From assembly GCF_004217445.1 (NCBI RefSeq), contig NZ_SHKX01000013.1:248001-312000 (forward strand): a DNA stretch of 64,000 nucleotides, written 5' to 3'. The notes beneath the pieces were generated by a model. It had not been told where the DNA came from and did no database searches. It saw nothing but the letters and a program-made list of their open reading frames with translations. Numbering within the stretch: position 1 is the stretch's first letter; each line of letters opens with the position of its first letter. This document shows positions 30,708 through 39,604 of this stretch, in pieces. The position numbers and the translations under genes were made by a program. Source of the DNA: Fluviicoccus keumensis. GTDB taxonomy: Bacteria > Pseudomonadota > Gammaproteobacteria > Pseudomonadales > Moraxellaceae.

Positions 30708-31786
30708 AGGATTTCCGTGATCTGGATGCCGAAATTATCCTCGACGGCAACCAACTGTCCTTTGGCGACCTGTTTACCGTTGAGCCTTAGGATGACGGGA
30801 TCTTCAACCCGTTGCCGGAGCGTTACCACATCCCCGTTCTTGAGGGCAAACAGCTCATCAAGGCTCAGGGACGCCGTGCCGATTTCCGCCACTAGTTCTA
30901 CGGCAACATGGCCCACCAGTTTCAGATCCTTTTCCAGCAAGGGCCTGCCCGCAGGGGCCGGTGAGACTTCTCCCAACCCGATTTGCTCAACCACCTGATT
31001 CAAGGTAACTGCCTCCGACATATTTTGCTTGGCCGATCCGGTAAGGATCAGCGCCTTGGAATCGCCACGTTTGCCCAGACGACCCAAGGCCAGGATTTCA
31101 CCGTTGTCACTACAAACCTGAAATAAGGCCTCCAGGGAGGCCAGGCCGCGAATGACGTCCCCCTTCTCCAGCTGGCGTACCTCCATCAACGGCAGGATCG
31201 CCACCGGCAACTGGATCGTTACGTCAACGGCCGCCTGAGAAAGACAGTCACGTCGGTGTTCCAGCCGGCCTCTCCCGGAGGACGGTTTCACGGGCGGCAG
31301 ATCCAGAACGAAGCGCCAACGGAATGCGCCCCCATCACACTCCAGAATCTGCCGTCCCGAACCGGTACCCTGCCGCCCTGGTTGCGGGGCCTTACTGGAG
31401 GGTTCCTCCGCGCCAGTAATTTCTGCCGCCGATGCAACCCGCTTGATCAGGTCCGATCCAGCGGCTCGCAAGAGGTCATCCGCAACCTCGTCATCCGGCA
31501 ATGTATCCGCCCATGTACCGAAGACGATGTTGCGCCAAGCCCCCTTCTCAGGCTCGCGAACCCATGCCCCTCCGGTTGGCCCCGAAACTCCCAGCCAGCT
31601 TAGACCATGCTCGGACAGCCAGACCGGATCGGCTGCACCTTCAGTCATCTTGCAGACCGTCGGTGAGGCACGCTGTCCATCTTGGGATTTCAGACACCAT
31701 AACTCGCTCCACTGCTCTAGCGCTTCGGCCAGTCTTGCCTCCAGGGCGACGCGACGGCTGGCTCCGAGAAGGATAAAAGGCCGCAT
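30704..31786 (-). CDS. Two-SPOA C-ring/sorting-platform protein (FliM-FliN or SctQ-like)
   Basis: The 360-residue protein carries two SPOA domains: a first at about residues 188-255 (VDVTIQLPVAILPLMEVRQLEKGDVI) and a FliN-like second at about 288-360 (VAVELVAEIGTASLSLDELFALKNGDVV ... VEDNFGIQITEIL). The N-terminal 170 residues do not show the FliM EIDALL CheY-binding motif or the CheC-like middle domain. One chain with two SPOA domains is the architecture of SctQ (YscQ/SpaO/HrcQ) in injectisomes, where it forms cytosolic pods, whereas flagella usually have separate FliM and FliN. It lies directly after flgE (stop and start adjacent) and before fliO. No other fliM or fliN gene is in the window. 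Confidence 0.8.
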   Translation of the reverse strand: MRPFILLGASRRVALEARLAEALEQWSELWCLKSQDGQRASPTVCKMTEGAADPVWLSEHGLSWLGVSGPTGGAWVREPEKGAWRNIVFGTWADTLPDDEVADDLLRAAGSDLIKRVASAAEITGAEEPSSKAPQPGRQGTGSGRQILECDGGAFRWRFVLDLPPVKPSSGRGRLEHRRDCLSQAAVDVTIQLPVAILPLMEVRQLEKGDVIRGLASLEALFQVCSDNGEILALGRLGKRGDSKALILTGSAKQNMSEAVTLNQVVEQIGLGEVSPAPAGRPLLEKDLKLVGHVAVELVAEIGTASLSLDELFALKNGDVVTLRQRVEDPVILRLNGKQVAKGQLVAVEDNFGIQITEIL

Positions 31787-32962
31787 TCAACCCCCTCGCG
31801 TTGTATTGTAAAGCTGGTCGAGCATTTCGTTGGCTACCGTCATGACCCGGGAGCTGGCCTGATAACCCCGCTGGATGATCAGAATGTCACCGAACTCCTG
31901 GGACAAGTCCACATTCGACAGTTCGATATAGCCGCCCTGGATCTTGCCGAATTGCACGGAGTTGGGCTTGCCGATCTGGGCCGACATGTTCTTGGGGGCA
32001 TCGTACAAGGATTTTTCCCCCTGCAGCAAAGCGGACTCATCGGCAAAATCGGCAAGGACGACTTGTTGGCCATCCTTCTTTTCTCCGGTTGAGTACGTCA
32101 GCTTCATGACTCCGGACTCATCGAAACTGAAGGTGGTCAGGCCGGCCAAGGGCGCCCCATCGGTAGCCCTGGCGGTCAGATTGGACCCAGTGCCCGTCAA
32201 CTGGGTTGCCTTCGAAAGGCTTCCCGGCGTTCCGAAATCCAGGACAATGTTTTGCGACTGGCCATTGCTGGTTAATATGGTGGTCAAGGTATTGAATCCC
32301 GCCATGGGAGAGCCATCAGGGCTGAAACGGATTTCGCCCTGGGAAACCGTAGTCCCCTGATAACCCACCTCGACCTTCCAGGTGTTGGTCGATGTGGTGG
32401 TGGACGTATTGGTAAAGGTCAGGCTCAGATTCAACTGAGCTCCCGTTGCGTCATAGAACTGCACGGCCGCAATGTTATGAGTCGCACTGCCAATGACCAG
32501 ATTGCCGCTCAGGTCAATCTTGGTGGTCGGTTTGGGCGCCATGGTCTTAAGGGCGGTCATGTCGATGGACGTCAGATTTCCGGCGGAATCGTAACCGTTC
32601 AACTTGTAGCCGGAGACGCTTTCAACCAGCACATTATCCTTATCCAGCATGAACTGGCCGGAGCGGGTGAAATGCATGTTCCCGTCCGCATCCTTCAGGA
32701 TAAAGTATCCCCTGCCCTTGATGGCCAGATCGGTTTCATTGCCGGTCTGCCGCAGCTCGCCAGCTGCCGTTCTCAACGTTACTCCGGCGATCTCGGAGCC
32801 ATAGCCTCCGCCATCCTGAGTCCCTCCGCCCACGCTGCGGTAGAAGGTACTGGTGCCCCTGAACCCGGGAGTATTCATGTTAGAAACGTTATTCGAGACG
32901 TTGTCGAGCCCCTTGGAAAAAGAGAACAGCCCGCTCAAACCATTAAAAAATGCCTGCAACAT
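31787..32962 (-). CDS. flgE: Flagellar-type hook protein FlgE
   Basis: The 391-residue protein starts with the rod/hook signature (GLSGLFSFSKGLDNVSNNVSNMNTPGF). It has the central beta domains D1/D2 (AIKGRGYFIL, FTRSGQFMLDKDN and NAIGNL-like strands) and ends with the conserved coiled C-terminal helix (IIQRGYQASSRVMTVANEML). FlgE subunits are exported and polymerise into the hook. The length is normal for FlgE. It follows flgD by 12 bp, so hook cap and hook are made together. Confidence 0.95.
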   Translation of the reverse strand: MLQAFFNGLSGLFSFSKGLDNVSNNVSNMNTPGFRGTSTFYRSVGGGTQDGGGYGSEIAGVTLRTAAGELRQTGNETDLAIKGRGYFILKDADGNMHFTRSGQFMLDKDNVLVESVSGYKLNGYDSAGNLTSIDMTALKTMAPKPTTKIDLSGNLVIGSATHNIAAVQFYDATGAQLNLSLTFTNTSTTTSTNTWKVEVGYQGTTVSQGEIRFSPDGSPMAGFNTLTTILTSNGQSQNIVLDFGTPGSLSKATQLTGTGSNLTARATDGAPLAGLTTFSFDESGVMKLTYSTGEKKDGQQVVLADFADESALLQGEKSLYDAPKNMSAQIGKPNSVQFGKIQGGYIELSNVDLSQEFGDILIIQRGYQASSRVMTVANEMLDQLYNTTRGG

Positions 32963-32974
32963 AACCAGCCTCCT

Positions 32975-33388
32975 TTAGCGAACCAGGCGGACCTGGGACA
33001 AGCGCACATCCGTCTGTACCGCTCCATCGGACTGCTTGACCGAAATGACCGGAGCACCTGTCGAAAAATTGATTGCCGTGACTGTCCCGATGAAGGAAAC
33101 GCCAGTGCTCCCCGTGGCTTCGACCTGTTTTCCCAGAAGGCTCAGGGATTGTGCTGTTGCATTCAAGGTCACCAGGCTGTCCATGCTTTCATTCGTAACC
33201 CGCGCCTGTTCCAGATTGGCAAACTGCGCCATCTGTGCCAGGAACTCGCGGTTATTGATCGGTTCAAGCGGATCCTGGAAGCTCAGCTCTGTCATGAACA
33301 GCTTGATGAAGTCTTCCTGATTCAGACGTGACTCCGTGACATCGGCGGACTGCGCCGCCAGAACACTACCAATTGCATCAACCGCCAT
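32975..33388 (-). CDS. flgD: Hook-capping protein FlgD (short form)
   Basis: The 137-residue protein contains the conserved FlgD N-terminal core (LNQEDFIKLFMTELSFQDPLEPINNREFLAQMAQFANLEQ) and the following helix. It ends after a short beta segment with VSFIGTVTAINFSTGAPVI. Typical FlgD has about 220 residues with tudor/FNIII-like C-terminal domains; these are largely missing. Short FlgD forms exist in some bacteria and in some secondary flagella. It overlaps the fliK-like gene by 11 bp. Confidence 0.92.
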   Translation of the reverse strand: MAVDAIGSVLAAQSADVTESRLNQEDFIKLFMTELSFQDPLEPINNREFLAQMAQFANLEQARVTNESMDSLVTLNATAQSLSLLGKQVEATGSTGVSFIGTVTAINFSTGAPVISVKQSDGAVQTDVRLSQVRLVR

Positions 33389-34166
33389 GCCTTACTCCCG
33401 GGAGCGGATTAAGCGCTTCCCAATATATTTTTCCGTTCACCCGGATACTGTTCGGCATTACGCCGGCTTCCTTCAGGGCTTGCCGCACATCCCCGGCCAG
33501 GGTCCTCAGATCACGCTCTTCCAGGCTGTAGTCACGTATCAGGATTTCCACCCCTTGCCCTTGCCGGACAACCTGGAGTCGGCGCTTGTTCCAGAACAAG
33601 GGCAAGCCGGCCAAACCTTCAGGTTGCCCTGCCACCGGGTCTCCTGGATCAGCCGTGTTAACCGGCGAGGATACAGACCTGAGTGGATAACCCTGAGCTG
33701 TACTGTCATGGGCGGAAAAGGCAGCTGAAAGCACTCCTGACGCCCCCGCTGGCAATACATCCGCCCCGGAGGATACTGGGGCCGATGTCCGGCAGGACGG
33801 GATTAAGCCTGCCGCTTCAACCTCATTAACTCCGGCAAGGACACTGGACAGATGACCGTTTGCGATCACACCCCACGGCACAGACTGCAGGACGCCTCTC
33901 TCCAGCAGGATGGATGCGGGCAATTCCACAGGTTCTTTAACCGGAAGACCCGGCTCTACCCGGAGACGATCCGCTGCTGCAGTGACATCTTTCAGGTCAG
34001 AGAGATCGTTCTTAGTTGGCTTGGCAGGATCGGGGGCCTTGTTGTCATCCGCCGCACCCGGTCTGCCCAGACCAATCTGATCGGCAAATTTGCCCTCTGA
34101 ATGCCGCCGGGGCCCCAGAGCTTCGTGACCGGGAATCCCGTTGCCCGTCTCAACCCTGACCATCAT
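33378..34166 (-). CDS. fliK: FliK-like hook-length control protein
   Basis: The start at 34166 (MMVRVETGNG) is chosen because GGGGAG lies 6 bases upstream; the frame stays open further 5' but inside fliJ. The 262-residue product has a long, low-complexity, Pro/Ala/Ser/Gly-rich N-terminal region and a compact C-terminal part (LFWNKRRLQVVRQGQGVEILIRDYSLEERDLRTLAGDVRQAL type), in the manner of FliK/SctP rulers. The position between fliJ and flgD is the usual fliK position. Sequence resemblance is weak, so the name rests largely on context. A FliK-like ruler together with an intact FlhB cleavage site suggests that hook-length control and substrate switching are retained. Confidence 0.6.
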   Translation of the reverse strand: MMVRVETGNGIPGHEALGPRRHSEGKFADQIGLGRPGAADDNKAPDPAKPTKNDLSDLKDVTAAADRLRVEPGLPVKEPVELPASILLERGVLQSVPWGVIANGHLSSVLAGVNEVEAAGLIPSCRTSAPVSSGADVLPAGASGVLSAAFSAHDSTAQGYPLRSVSSPVNTADPGDPVAGQPEGLAGLPLFWNKRRLQVVRQGQGVEILIRDYSLEERDLRTLAGDVRQALKEAGVMPNSIRVNGKIYWEALNPLPGVRHGG

Positions 34167-34614
34167 CACCCGCTCCCCGTGACTGTGCCTCGAATATGTC
34201 CTGCTGCTCCTGCACGGCCCGAAGGCGTAACCATGCCTGAGCGGATTGTTTTTCCAGTTCGTCCATGACACCCGCGTTGGCTTGTGCCAGTAGCAGCTCC
34301 TCACGACGCAATCGGACATTCACCCGGCAGTCAGATTCCTGCTGCTGATGCTGGAGCACCTGCTCGCGGGAGCCCAATAACCCCAGCAGGCGCTCTTCAT
34401 GCAGACCGGGATCCAGTTCACATCCGGATTGCTGCCTTTGGGCATAATCCACCATGAGCGCCTGATAATTCTGTTCTGATCGACGGGCTGCCTGCCCGGT
34501 CTGTTTCAATACCTGTCCGGCCATAGCATGAGCCCTGGCCGCCTGATCACGCTGCAACTCTCTTAGTCGTTGCAAGGCCTGGAGCTGGCGAAGCTTGCGA
34601 CGCTCATCCGACAT
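34150..34614 (-). CDS. fliJ: FliJ-like export chaperone/ATPase stalk
   Basis: The 154-residue protein (start at 34614, overlapping the fliI stop by 11 bp) is almost entirely a charged, glutamine-rich coiled coil with heptads through about residues 5-140. It has an LRELQRDQAARAHAM segment and a C-terminal EELLLAQANAGVMDELEKQ helix. This matches FliJ/SctO, which inserts into the FliI hexamer and links it to FlhA. Earlier in-frame ATGs exist inside fliI and are less likely. The family evolves fast; gene order supports the call. Confidence 0.75.
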   Translation of the reverse strand: MSDERRKLRQLQALQRLRELQRDQAARAHAMAGQVLKQTGQAARRSEQNYQALMVDYAQRQQSGCELDPGLHEERLLGLLGSREQVLQHQQQESDCRVNVRLRREELLLAQANAGVMDELEKQSAQAWLRLRAVQEQQDIFEAQSRGAGDDGQG

Positions 34615-35950
34615 GGGACGATCCCCGCTTGAGTTTGCCCGCCAAATCACGCGCCAGGCTCCATGATGTCTCCGGAGCGGCATGCTGGCCGGACGGCTGG
34701 CGAAGCAGGGCGCTCATGTCAGACTCCAGTGCGATCACCGCATCCAGGGTAGCATTCGATCCCGCTTCATAGGCGCCCAGCCGGATCAGATCCTCAGAGT
34801 TACGGTATTCCGCCAATGCATGACGGATCTGGTCGGCCGTCTCGCGCTGCCCGGTATGGTACAAGGCGCCGGACAACCGGCTGATGCTGCCCTGAATATC
34901 GATGGCGGGATAATGTCCGCGCGCGGCAAGATCACGGCTCAAAACGATGTGCCCGTCCAGAACGGCCCGCATATGGTCTGCCACCGGTTCGTTCATATCA
35001 TCTCCCTCGACCAGGACCGTGTACACGCCGGTTATGGATCCCTGCCCCTCCAGGGAGCCTGCCCGCTCCATCAGGGGTGGCAGGAGACCAAAGACGGAAG
35101 GCGGGTACCCCCGGCTGCCCATGGGCTCGCCGGTTGCCAAACCGATTTCACGCTGGGCAAACGCGAACCGCGTAATGGAGTCCATAATGAGCAGGACATG
35201 CTTGCCACGGGCGCGGAACCATTCGGCGATGCCCGTGGCGGTATACGCCGCCTGACGGCGCATGACGGCCGGTTGTTCGGCAGAGGCCACCACCACGACT
35301 GACGACTTCATGCCCTTGGCACCCAGGCTGTCGCGAATGAAATCCCCAACCTCACGGCCGCGCTCTCCAATCAGGGCTATCACCGCCACATCCGCCTCAG
35401 CGTGCCGACTCATCATGCCCAGAAGGGTACTCTTGCCTACCCCGCTACCCGCCAGGATCCCGATTCGCTGGCCACGCCCCAAAGGGGTGAAAAGATCCAC
35501 GGCCCTGACACCCGTGGACAATTTTTCCCGGATGGGCCGTCGATGCAGGGGGTTGATCGGCGCACGGAAGCGGTGCTGGCGCTCCAGCCCTTCCAGTGAG
35601 GGCCCTTCATCCAGAGGCTTGCCGGACGCATCAATGACCCGCCCAAGCAATTCAAAACCCACCGGGATGCCATTGGACGCTCCGAATGCTTCGACTTCGC
35701 TCGCGAGGCACAACCCATCCACCGAGGCATGAGGCATCAGCAGTGCATGACGATTGCGGAGACCGACCACTTCCGCCATGACCGGCTCCTGGCTGCGGGC
35801 AGGCAGGATTCTGACCAGCTCCCCCAACTGCACATCCAGACCGGTTGCCTCCAGAACGAGCCCGTGAATGGCCGTCAGACGGCCAACCCGCCGACACAAC
35901 CGCGCGGATCCGATACGGTCAGTCCAAGAGTGCTCAACTGCCTCCAGCAT
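34604..35950 (-). CDS. fliI: Flagellar-type export ATPase FliI
   Basis: The 448-residue F1-type ATPase has a Walker A motif GSGVGKST at residues 168-175, GERGREVGDFI, Walker B LLIMDSITRFA, and the type III ATPase block ATGEPMGSRGYPPSVFGLLPPL. It energises unfolding and delivery of substrates to the FlhA/FlhB gate together with the proton motive force. Length and motifs are normal. It overlaps fliH by 17 bp and fliJ by 11 bp. Confidence 0.97.
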   Translation of the reverse strand: MLEAVEHSWTDRIGSARLCRRVGRLTAIHGLVLEATGLDVQLGELVRILPARSQEPVMAEVVGLRNRHALLMPHASVDGLCLASEVEAFGASNGIPVGFELLGRVIDASGKPLDEGPSLEGLERQHRFRAPINPLHRRPIREKLSTGVRAVDLFTPLGRGQRIGILAGSGVGKSTLLGMMSRHAEADVAVIALIGERGREVGDFIRDSLGAKGMKSSVVVVASAEQPAVMRRQAAYTATGIAEWFRARGKHVLLIMDSITRFAFAQREIGLATGEPMGSRGYPPSVFGLLPPLMERAGSLEGQGSITGVYTVLVEGDDMNEPVADHMRAVLDGHIVLSRDLAARGHYPAIDIQGSISRLSGALYHTGQRETADQIRHALAEYRNSEDLIRLGAYEAGSNATLDAVIALESDMSALLRQPSGQHAAPETSWSLARDLAGKLKRGSSHVG

Positions 35951-36698
35951 TTCGGCCTTCCTGCGTCAGCAAACGGTGCAGGGCCAGCAACTGCTGGTCC
36001 AAACCGGCATCCAGTGAACCCTCATCCGTTTCGATACGGCACGAACCAGGCCCGGCAGACTCATCCACATGGCAGGCCTGGAGGAACTCTCCGTAAAGCC
36101 CTTGGGCATGAAGGTAGTTGAAGTCTGACTGGCTAAGCCAAACCTTCCAGGGGGCGGCGATCCGGTACTCCTTGATCGCCTGATGCGCCACATCATGGAT
36201 CAGGGCACCCTCCACCGCATGATGGCCCAGCATACGAACCAGGCTTTCGAACAGGAGGCGGGCCAGAACAGGCTCCATGCGCTGTGACAACGTTTCCTGT
36301 TCGGCCCCGAGGGATGCCAGCAATGCCGCCAGGCGGTCGGCATCGGCCTTGAGCGACGCGCGGATTGACGCTTCTTCCCGCTTCCAGTCACTGACTACCT
36401 TGTCACGCGCCTGCTTCAGGGCCGAGACAGCTTCCTCAGCGGCGCTCTTGAGCCCACGCGCGCGGGCCTCCTCCTCAAGCCTTTGAAAGTACTCGCGGTA
36501 CTGATCCTTGAGCACCTCCTCAATAAGTGACGGAGCAGGCTGTTCGTTACCCTCACCGGGCTTCTGGCCTGCAGGCCAGGGAGTCGCTTTCGGCAATACT
36601 GTAGCAGCTGGCAAGGGCCGCAACTGTCTGGCGGTCGAGGCAATGGCGGGCTGCCGCAAGACGGAGGCTGCGCCCTTCGCCGGTACGGTATCATTCAT
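35934..36698 (-). CDS. fliH: FliH-like ATPase stator (FliH/SctL family)
   Basis: The 254-residue protein has a proline/alanine-rich N-terminus, a long charged coiled coil (about residues 58-130, EEEARARGLKSAAEEAVSAL onward) and a C-terminal V-ATPase E-subunit-like domain (about 135-250, LARLLFESLVRMLGHHAVE). This is the FliH/SctL layout that holds FliI and tethers it to the C-ring or sorting platform. It starts by an ATGA overlap with the small gene in the fliG slot and precedes fliI. Confidence 0.82.
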   Translation of the reverse strand: MNDTVPAKGAASVLRQPAIASTARQLRPLPAATVLPKATPWPAGQKPGEGNEQPAPSLIEEVLKDQYREYFQRLEEEARARGLKSAAEEAVSALKQARDKVVSDWKREEASIRASLKADADRLAALLASLGAEQETLSQRMEPVLARLLFESLVRMLGHHAVEGALIHDVAHQAIKEYRIAAPWKVWLSQSDFNYLHAQGLYGEFLQACHVDESAGPGSCRIETDEGSLDAGLDQQLLALHRLLTQEGRNAGGS

Positions 36699-37117
36699 GA
36701 CGGACGCCCCTTGCTGGCCAACCGGGCCTCAAGCAGGCCCCCCCATGCCGGAGGAAGCCGCTCACCTTCGAACCGGTCGGCCCAAGCAGCCACGTCCGGC
36801 TCGAATAGACGATCGGAAAATTCCGGTCCGCTGCGTGCCGACACCAACAGCGCGCGCCATGCCGGATGACAGGATTGCTGAATCTCCGGACCATTCAGGC
36901 TGACTGCCGAAGGGAAAAGCGACTGGGAAGTCTCGCTCAAGGCCACACCGACCAGCTCCGGAGTGTTCACGAAGCCACGACGTACCACTTCCTCCATCAG
37001 GGAGAGGACTCGGGAGCGCTCGGCAACTTCAAGCTGCTCCAGAATCCATTGCCTGTCCGATTCGTTCAGCAAGGCCATCCTCAGGGCCAGACGCCGCAAG
37101 GCGAGCTCAGCAGTCAT
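36695..37117 (-). CDS. Small unknown protein in the fliG position
   Basis: The 140-residue protein lies between fliF and fliH, exactly where fliG is found in most flagellar operons. It is far too short for FliG (about 330 residues). It lacks any visible armadillo repeats or the charged torque helix. The first 50 residues are helical and leucine-rich (LALRRLALRMALLNESDRQW, then ILEQLEVAERSRVLSLMEEV), which could form a FliF-binding FliG-N-like bundle. The rest contains PAWRALLVSAR and a tryptophan-rich end. It could be a reduced FliG or an adaptor analogous to SctK between the MS-ring and the SPOA protein. Function is unproven. Confidence 0.65.
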   Translation of the reverse strand: MTAELALRRLALRMALLNESDRQWILEQLEVAERSRVLSLMEEVVRRGFVNTPELVGVALSETSQSLFPSAVSLNGPEIQQSCHPAWRALLVSARSGPEFSDRLFEPDVAAWADRFEGERLPPAWGGLLEARLASKGRPS

Positions 37118-37127
37118 ACACCATCCC

Positions 37128-38510
37128 TCACGATTGAGGCTCCTTGAGCCAGCGACGCAGTTCTTCCAGCAAGACCTGACGCTCTTCCTGCGACAGGGGC
37201 CCCCCTTGCTGACCGGACACAGGCGAACGACGACCGGAACGGGCCAGCATGAAAGCCACCAGGCCGACCAGCATGAGCAGCCCCAACCCGGCCCAGACCA
37301 GCAGGGCAGGCAGGGCTTTGTCCTGGCTGGCGGGTGCCACCACCGGAGGAACCGTTGCCTGCTCTGACTTCACGGTCTTGCCCCCCGGCGCCGCATAGAC
37401 CACAGATATCCGGTCGCCCCGTGCGGTATTCAGCCCCAGCCCGCCTGCAAGCAGCTCGTGAAGCTGGGCGGGTGAAATACCGTCTACCGGCCCCGACAGA
37501 ACGACACCGATACTGATCTGCTCCAGCTTGCCGGTGGCAAACTCGATCTCGGAATGTTCCTTGCCGACGGCGTATTCAGTCTCGGAACTGTCCTGGGAGT
37601 TCGCCTCGCTGCCGGCCGCCTGTTCTTTTTCACCCAGATCCGTGCTGGAGTGGTTCTCCTTCTGGCGGACAACCAGCCCCTCCTCGGTTCCGGGTATTGG
37701 CAAGGGGCGCTCACGAACGGCTGTCGCCTTGTCGAAATTCATCTGGACATGAACGGTCACATACGCACCGTCATTACCCAGGGCATGCCGGAGCAAACTC
37801 TCGGCCTTCTCCCTCAGGTCGGCCTCCACCCGGGACACGGCCTGCAACCGGTCTGGCAACTGGTTGAGTGCGTCTGCCCCACCCAGTACTTGGCCGTACT
37901 CGTTCATCACGACAACACTTTCCGGTTTCATACCCTCCACCGCGGACGCCACCAACTCGCGAATACCCCGGGACTGATCTTGGCTCAGGACCGAGCCGGG
38001 CGTCAGCTGGATCACTACCGAGGCCTTGGGCTGCTCCGGAGCGGCGAGGAATGCCCCCGTACGCTTCAAGGTAATGTGGACCCGCGCCTGACGAACCTCA
38101 CGCATGCCCTGGATGGTTCTTCCCAGTTCTCCTTCCAACGCACGCTGATAATTGATTCGCTGGGCAAATTCGGACATCCCGTAATCGGCGTGATCAAACA
38201 GCTCGAAACCGGCCCCGCCCACTGCGGGAATACCGGCCTCGGCAAGGTGCATTCTTGCCTGTCCGACCTGACTCTCCGAGACTTCAATGCTGTTGTCCTT
38301 GCTGTTCAGTCGGAAAGGAATACCAGCGGCGGTAAGACCGGCGAGGATTTCGGCCTGGGAAGCCTCCGGGCTGTCCTTGTAGAGCGCCACATAGGAGGGC
38401 GTCCAGAGCCACCAGACAGCGGTGGCAAACATGACTGCTATGAGCAGTATTCCAGCAACCAGTCCGAGACGACGGTTGTTTTCGGGCAACGTGAAACCAA
38501 GTTTTTCCAA
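37128..38510 (-). CDS. fliF: MS-ring protein FliF
   Basis: The 460-residue protein has an N-terminal membrane helix (about residues 17-38), the periplasmic ring-building modules with SPEASQAEILAGLTAAGIPFRL and QRINYQRALEGELGRTIQGM, and a second membrane helix (about 400-423). The cytoplasmic tail of about 37 residues ends in LLEELRRWLKE. That tail resembles the FliG-binding end of standard FliF. It is shorter than enteric FliF (about 550 residues). FliF forms the MS ring that houses the export gate. The gene follows fliE by 13 bp. Confidence 0.95.
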   Translation of the reverse strand: MEKLGFTLPENNRRLGLVAGILLIAVMFATAVWWLWTPSYVALYKDSPEASQAEILAGLTAAGIPFRLNSKDNSIEVSESQVGQARMHLAEAGIPAVGGAGFELFDHADYGMSEFAQRINYQRALEGELGRTIQGMREVRQARVHITLKRTGAFLAAPEQPKASVVIQLTPGSVLSQDQSRGIRELVASAVEGMKPESVVVMNEYGQVLGGADALNQLPDRLQAVSRVEADLREKAESLLRHALGNDGAYVTVHVQMNFDKATAVRERPLPIPGTEEGLVVRQKENHSSTDLGEKEQAAGSEANSQDSSETEYAVGKEHSEIEFATGKLEQISIGVVLSGPVDGISPAQLHELLAGGLGLNTARGDRISVVYAAPGGKTVKSEQATVPPVVAPASQDKALPALLVWAGLGLLMLVGLVAFMLARSGRRSPVSGQQGGPLSQEERQVLLEELRRWLKEPQS

Positions 38511-38523
38511 GATTTTCGCCTTC

Positions 38524-38826
38524 TCAGATCTGCATCCGGGTCAATTCCTGATAAGCCTCGACCATCCGGTTGCGGACTTCGACAGCCAGTTGCATGGACA
38601 GGCGGGCCTGCTCCATGCCAATTACCAGTTCATGAGGGGATATTTGCTCGCCGGCGGCAAAAGCGGTCATGGCGGAGGTAGCCGCACGGGAACTGGCGTC
38701 AACCTCATGAAGGCCTGACATCAACAGTTGCCCAAACCCCGGCACGGAACGTGGCGCGTTGTCCATGGCGCTGATGCCCGGAGCCTCCGGGAGCACCGGC
38801 ATGACTGGCATTACAGGACTCATCAT
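38524..38826 (-). CDS. fliE: MS-ring/rod junction protein FliE
   Basis: The 100-residue protein ends with the FliE signature helices (PHELVIGMEQARLSMQLAVEV and RNRMVEAYQELTRMQI). The first half is methionine/proline-rich and probably disordered. FliE joins the MS ring to the rod and is an early export substrate. It overlaps flgC by 4 bp. Confidence 0.92.
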   Translation of the reverse strand: MMSPVMPVMPVLPEAPGISAMDNAPRSVPGFGQLLMSGLHEVDASSRAATSAMTAFAAGEQISPHELVIGMEQARLSMQLAVEVRNRMVEAYQELTRMQI

Positions 38827-39218
38827 TGCTTACCTATGTCAAATGCTTTCAGATTCATGGCGCGGAGAGCGTTGTAGGCCCGGATGTCCGCTTCGTAGGC
38901 CCGGTTGGCCGAGACCAGTGTCGCCATTTCCCGTGCGGTATCCACTTTGGGGTAACGCACCATGCCCCTGTCATCCGCCAACGGGTGGGCAGGGTCATGG
39001 ACTTCACGGAAGCCGCTCTCCACGGATGTCTGGATCGGCGGGTGATCCAGGTAGTTCCAGAATTGTGAAGGAACCGCCGCCTGCCGCAGGGGGCTGGATA
39101 CCGCCTGCCCGTCCAGCGCGACATTGGCAATCGACAGGTTGAATCCTGCCACCTCGACACGCTGCCGCTCATAGGTCATGGCCGACTTGACCAGATCCTG
39201 GATATTTTCCAGCTTCAT
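38823..39218 (-). CDS. flgC: Proximal rod protein FlgC
   Basis: Start taken at 39218 (MKLENIQDLVKSAMTYERQ), 1 bp after the flgB stop. A longer open frame runs upstream through flgB and is rejected. The 131-residue product has the FlgC pattern: an N-terminal helix (here with NLSIAN in place of the usual NxANA), the central VRYPKVDTAREMATLVSANRAYEADI block, and the NALRAMNLKAFDIGK end. It is exported to build the proximal rod with FlgB and FlgF. Confidence 0.92.
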   Translation of the reverse strand: MKLENIQDLVKSAMTYERQRVEVAGFNLSIANVALDGQAVSSPLRQAAVPSQFWNYLDHPPIQTSVESGFREVHDPAHPLADDRGMVRYPKVDTAREMATLVSANRAYEADIRAYNALRAMNLKAFDIGKQ

Positions 39219-39219
39219 C

Positions 39220-39594
39220 TCACTTTGCCCCCTTGATGGCCATCTGCATGATCGCAAACTGCCGGGAAACCACATCCGCCAGGGCTTGATAGCGGCCACT
39301 GGCGGCAGAAACCTCAGCCACTTCCGCATCAAGGCTGATGCCGGATGGCTCCGGGGCCTGGCGGATCCGGCCCTGGAGATCCTGCCGCGCCAGGGCATGT
39401 ACCGCTGACGCGAAGCCCTCCGGGTCGGCAAGGGCCGCTTGCAAGATCTTTTGAGCCCCCAGGCTGTCAAACCGCAAGGCGGTGCTGCCGGGAACACTGG
39501 CCAGGGCAATATTTCTGGCCGCTACCCTGGCGCGTGCCTCCTCAAGCTTCATGGCCAGGGAGACCGCATCAATGCCGGTTATCGCATCATTCAT
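39220..39594 (-). CDS. flgB: Proximal rod protein FlgB (short)
   Basis: The 124-residue protein ends with SGRYQALADVVSRQFAIMQMAI, the FlgB-type terminal helix, and begins with an N-terminal helix containing LEEARARVAARNIALASVPG in place of the usual NxANxxTPG. It is slightly shorter than typical FlgB (about 137). The position directly before flgC, with a 1-bp gap, is the classical flgBC order. The call rests on ends plus context. Confidence 0.83.
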   Translation of the reverse strand: MNDAITGIDAVSLAMKLEEARARVAARNIALASVPGSTALRFDSLGAQKILQAALADPEGFASAVHALARQDLQGRIRQAPEPSGISLDAEVAEVSAASGRYQALADVVSRQFAIMQMAIKGAK

Positions 39595-39604
39595 TTCGTC
39601 ACTC

